NCBI GenBank assembly: GCA_030146405.1
Contig: JASLBS010000177.1
Coordinates: forward strand, 1 to 6,634
Length of the DNA stretch: 6,634 nt
Reading direction: 5' to 3'
Source of the DNA: Arthrobacter sp.
Lineage (GTDB): Bacteria > Actinomycetota > Actinomycetes > Actinomycetales > Micrococcaceae
This document shows, piece by piece, positions 5,052 to 6,634 of the stretch; position 1 is the stretch's first letter; the number at the start of each line of letters is the position of its first letter. The translations under genes were made by a program, and so were the position numbers. The notes under the pieces are model-generated. The model was not told the origin of the DNA and ran no database searches. It was given only the letters and a program-made list of their open reading frames with translations.

Positions 5052-6634
5052 ATGACACAACGGAAAACAGCCGGGCAGGGCAGCAGCAAGCTGCGCGTTG
5101 CCGCGGCTATCGTTCTGGGTCTACCGCTTCTGATCACCTCCACCGCGATCGCGCCCGTTGCCTACGCGGCACCGGCGAGTTCGCTGGTACCTCAGAAAGC
5201 TCCCATCAAGGAGCTGGACCCGGCTCAGTACCCGGACGGCAAGTACATTGTGGTACTCGCCGACAAGCCTGTCGCAACCTATGAGGGCGGTGTACAGGGT
5301 TTCGAGAAGACCAAGCCGGAACAGGGCACGAAGCTCGACGCCACCGATGAGAACGTCCAGCAGTACTCCGACTTCCTCGAGACGAAGCAGCAGGAGATCG
5401 CCGCGGAGGAGAACGTCGAGATCGCCCGCACCTACACTGCTGCGATCAACGGCTTCGCCGCCGATCTCAGCACGGATCAGGCCGTGGAGCTCGCCAAGAG
5501 CGACGACGTCCTCTTCGTGGCCCCGGACATCGAGAACGCTCCCGACTACTCGAGCTCCGACTTCCTCGGCCTGCCCGGTAACAAGGGCGCGTGGAAGACG
5601 CAGTTCGGTGGCGAGAAGAACGCGGGCGCCGGCACGGTCGTCGGTGTGATCGACACCGGTTACGCCCCCGACAATCCCTTCTTCGCAGGCAAGCCCGTGA
5701 AGCCCCTGCCCGGGAACTCCAAGCCCAAGGTGGGTGAGCCCTACCGCGACGCTGCCGGCAGGATCGCCATGCTGAAGGCGGACGGCACCACCTTCGCCGG
5801 CGAGTGCCAGGTCGGTGAAGGCTTCGACGGCAGCCTCTGCAACTCGAAGGTCGTCTCGGCCCGCTACTTCGCCGACGCCTTCCTCTCCAGCGTCCCTCCG
5901 GCCAACCGCGCGCCCGAGGAAGTCATCTCCCCCGTGGACATCGACAACCACGGAACGCACACCGCCAGCACCGCGGCGGGTAACTCCGGCGTGAACCAGC
6001 GCGTCGACGGCCGTGACTTCGGCATCGGCGCGGGCGTGGCCCCCGCAGCGAAGATCGCCGTCTACAAGATCTGCTGGGAGGACGACAATCCCAACACCGG
6101 CGGCTGCTACACCTCCGCATCCGTCGATGCCATCAACCAGGCCATCCTCGACGGTGTCGACGTCCTCAACTACTCGATCTCGGGCAGCACCACGACGACC
6201 ACGGATCCCGTGGCCCTCGCCTTCCTCTCCGCAGCCTCGGCGGGCGTCTTCGTCGCAGCTTCGGCCGGCAACTCCGGCCCCACGGCGAGCACCGTGAACC
6301 ACGGCGCACCGTGGCTCACGACGGTGGCTGCCAGCACGTTCAACTACGAACTGCAGGGCACCGCCGAGTTCTCGGACGGCTCCAAGTACCGCGGCGCCTC
6401 GATCATGCGCAACGGTGTCCCCGCCAGCCCTGTGGTCCTCGCGGCCGACGTCGCAGCGACCGGCGCCACCACTCCGGAACTCTGCGGCCCGAACACCCTG
6501 GATCCCGCGCAGGTGGCGGGCAAGATCGTGGTCTGTGACCGCGGCGTCGTGGACCGCACGGCCAAGAGCGCAGAGGTTCTGCGCGGCGGCGGTGTGGGCA
6601 TGATCCTGGTGAACGTCACCCCGTCCTCGACGGA
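5052..6634 (+). CDS. Secreted subtilisin-family (S8) serine protease with PA domain, 3' end outside window
   Basis: An exported protease precursor, 527 codons visible and the frame still open. Residues 1-39 form a Sec signal peptide (RK and K/R n-region, hydrophobic 16-34, cleavage likely after AYA39). Residues ~64-165 resemble an inhibitor_I9 propeptide (KYIVVLADKP, then INGFAADLS and DDVLFVAPD). The catalytic domain begins near 180: VGVIDTG with Asp201, DNHGTHTAST with His300, and the oxyanion AASAGNSGP with Asn407. About 98 residues separate Asp and His, longer than in subtilisin, with a Cys252/Cys263 pair. From ~455 a protease-associated (PA) insertion begins, containing CGPNTL, GKIVVCDRG and GGVGMIL. 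The catalytic Ser (GTSM) must lie past 6634. This layout resembles cucumisin-like and large actinobacterial extracellular subtilases. GAGAGG (5034-5039) lies 12 bases before the ATG, a rather long spacing. The gene diverges from the glycosylase-named gene and has the CRP-like site upstream. Confidence 0.93.
   Translation, partial: MTQRKTAGQGSSKLRVAAAIVLGLPLLITSTAIAPVAYAAPASSLVPQKAPIKELDPAQYPDGKYIVVLADKPVATYEGGVQGFEKTKPEQGTKLDATDENVQQYSDFLETKQQEIAAEENVEIARTYTAAINGFAADLSTDQAVELAKSDDVLFVAPDIENAPDYSSSDFLGLPGNKGAWKTQFGGEKNAGAGTVVGVIDTGYAPDNPFFAGKPVKPLPGNSKPKVGEPYRDAAGRIAMLKADGTTFAGECQVGEGFDGSLCNSKVVSARYFADAFLSSVPPANRAPEEVISPVDIDNHGTHTASTAAGNSGVNQRVDGRDFGIGAGVAPAAKIAVYKICWEDDNPNTGGCYTSASVDAINQAILDGVDVLNYSISGSTTTTTDPVALAFLSAASAGVFVAASAGNSGPTASTVNHGAPWLTTVAASTFNYELQGTAEFSDGSKYRGASIMRNGVPASPVVLAADVAATGATTPELCGPNTLDPAQVAGKIVVCDRGVVDRTAKSAEVLRGGGVGMILVNVTPSST

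Noticed and set aside
5121..6302. Minus-strand open frame of 393 codons opposite the S8 protease.
   Set aside because: It is antisense to an unmistakable subtilase with catalytic Asp, His and Asn motifs. Its Gly/Val/Asp-rich translation has no family features.

Overview
The window is high-GC, dense bacterial DNA typical of Actinobacteria. From about position 367 to the right end it looks like one Micrococcaceae (Arthrobacter-type) locus. That placement is my inference from protein resemblance; no search was run. Genes start with GTG as well as ATG, and many long open frames are only antisense or off-frame shadows of the real genes.

Layout. Positions 1-~375 (+) hold a 125-codon internal fragment of purL with neither end. 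At ~366-378 the sequence switches abruptly into a second, clearly different purL on the opposite strand (2013 down to ~367). The two purL pieces are therefore joined tail to tail at the same part of the gene, and both are cut at the join. This is most likely a chimeric junction between DNA of two actinobacteria (library, amplification or assembly) and not a natural locus. Right of the join, the minus strand carries purS (3068-2808), purQ (2811-2014) and purL (2013-~367). This is the three-subunit phosphoribosylformylglycinamidine (FGAM) synthase operon of de novo purine synthesis, with a 4-nt GTGA overlap between purS and purQ and no gap between purQ and purL.

Upstream of purS, on the same strand, are a lipoprotein with a Streptomyces subtilisin inhibitor-like (SSI) domain (3858-3265) and a conserved actinobacterial protein usually auto-named 3-methyladenine DNA glycosylase (4832-3951). 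A 219-nt divergent intergenic region follows. It contains a perfect CRP/GlxR-type palindrome, TGTGA-N6-TCACA, upstream of a secreted subtilisin-family (S8) protease that starts at 5052 and runs off the right edge before its catalytic Ser.

How the parts fit. PurS, PurQ and PurL form one enzyme. The S8 protease and the SSI-like lipoprotein are a possible exported protease and surface-inhibitor pair, with the protease probably under cAMP/carbon-type control. I see no CRISPR array, tRNA, rRNA, insertion sequence or phage gene. No wholly new system is evident. The points most worth a second look are the purL join, the CRP-like operator and the inhibitor/protease neighbourhood.
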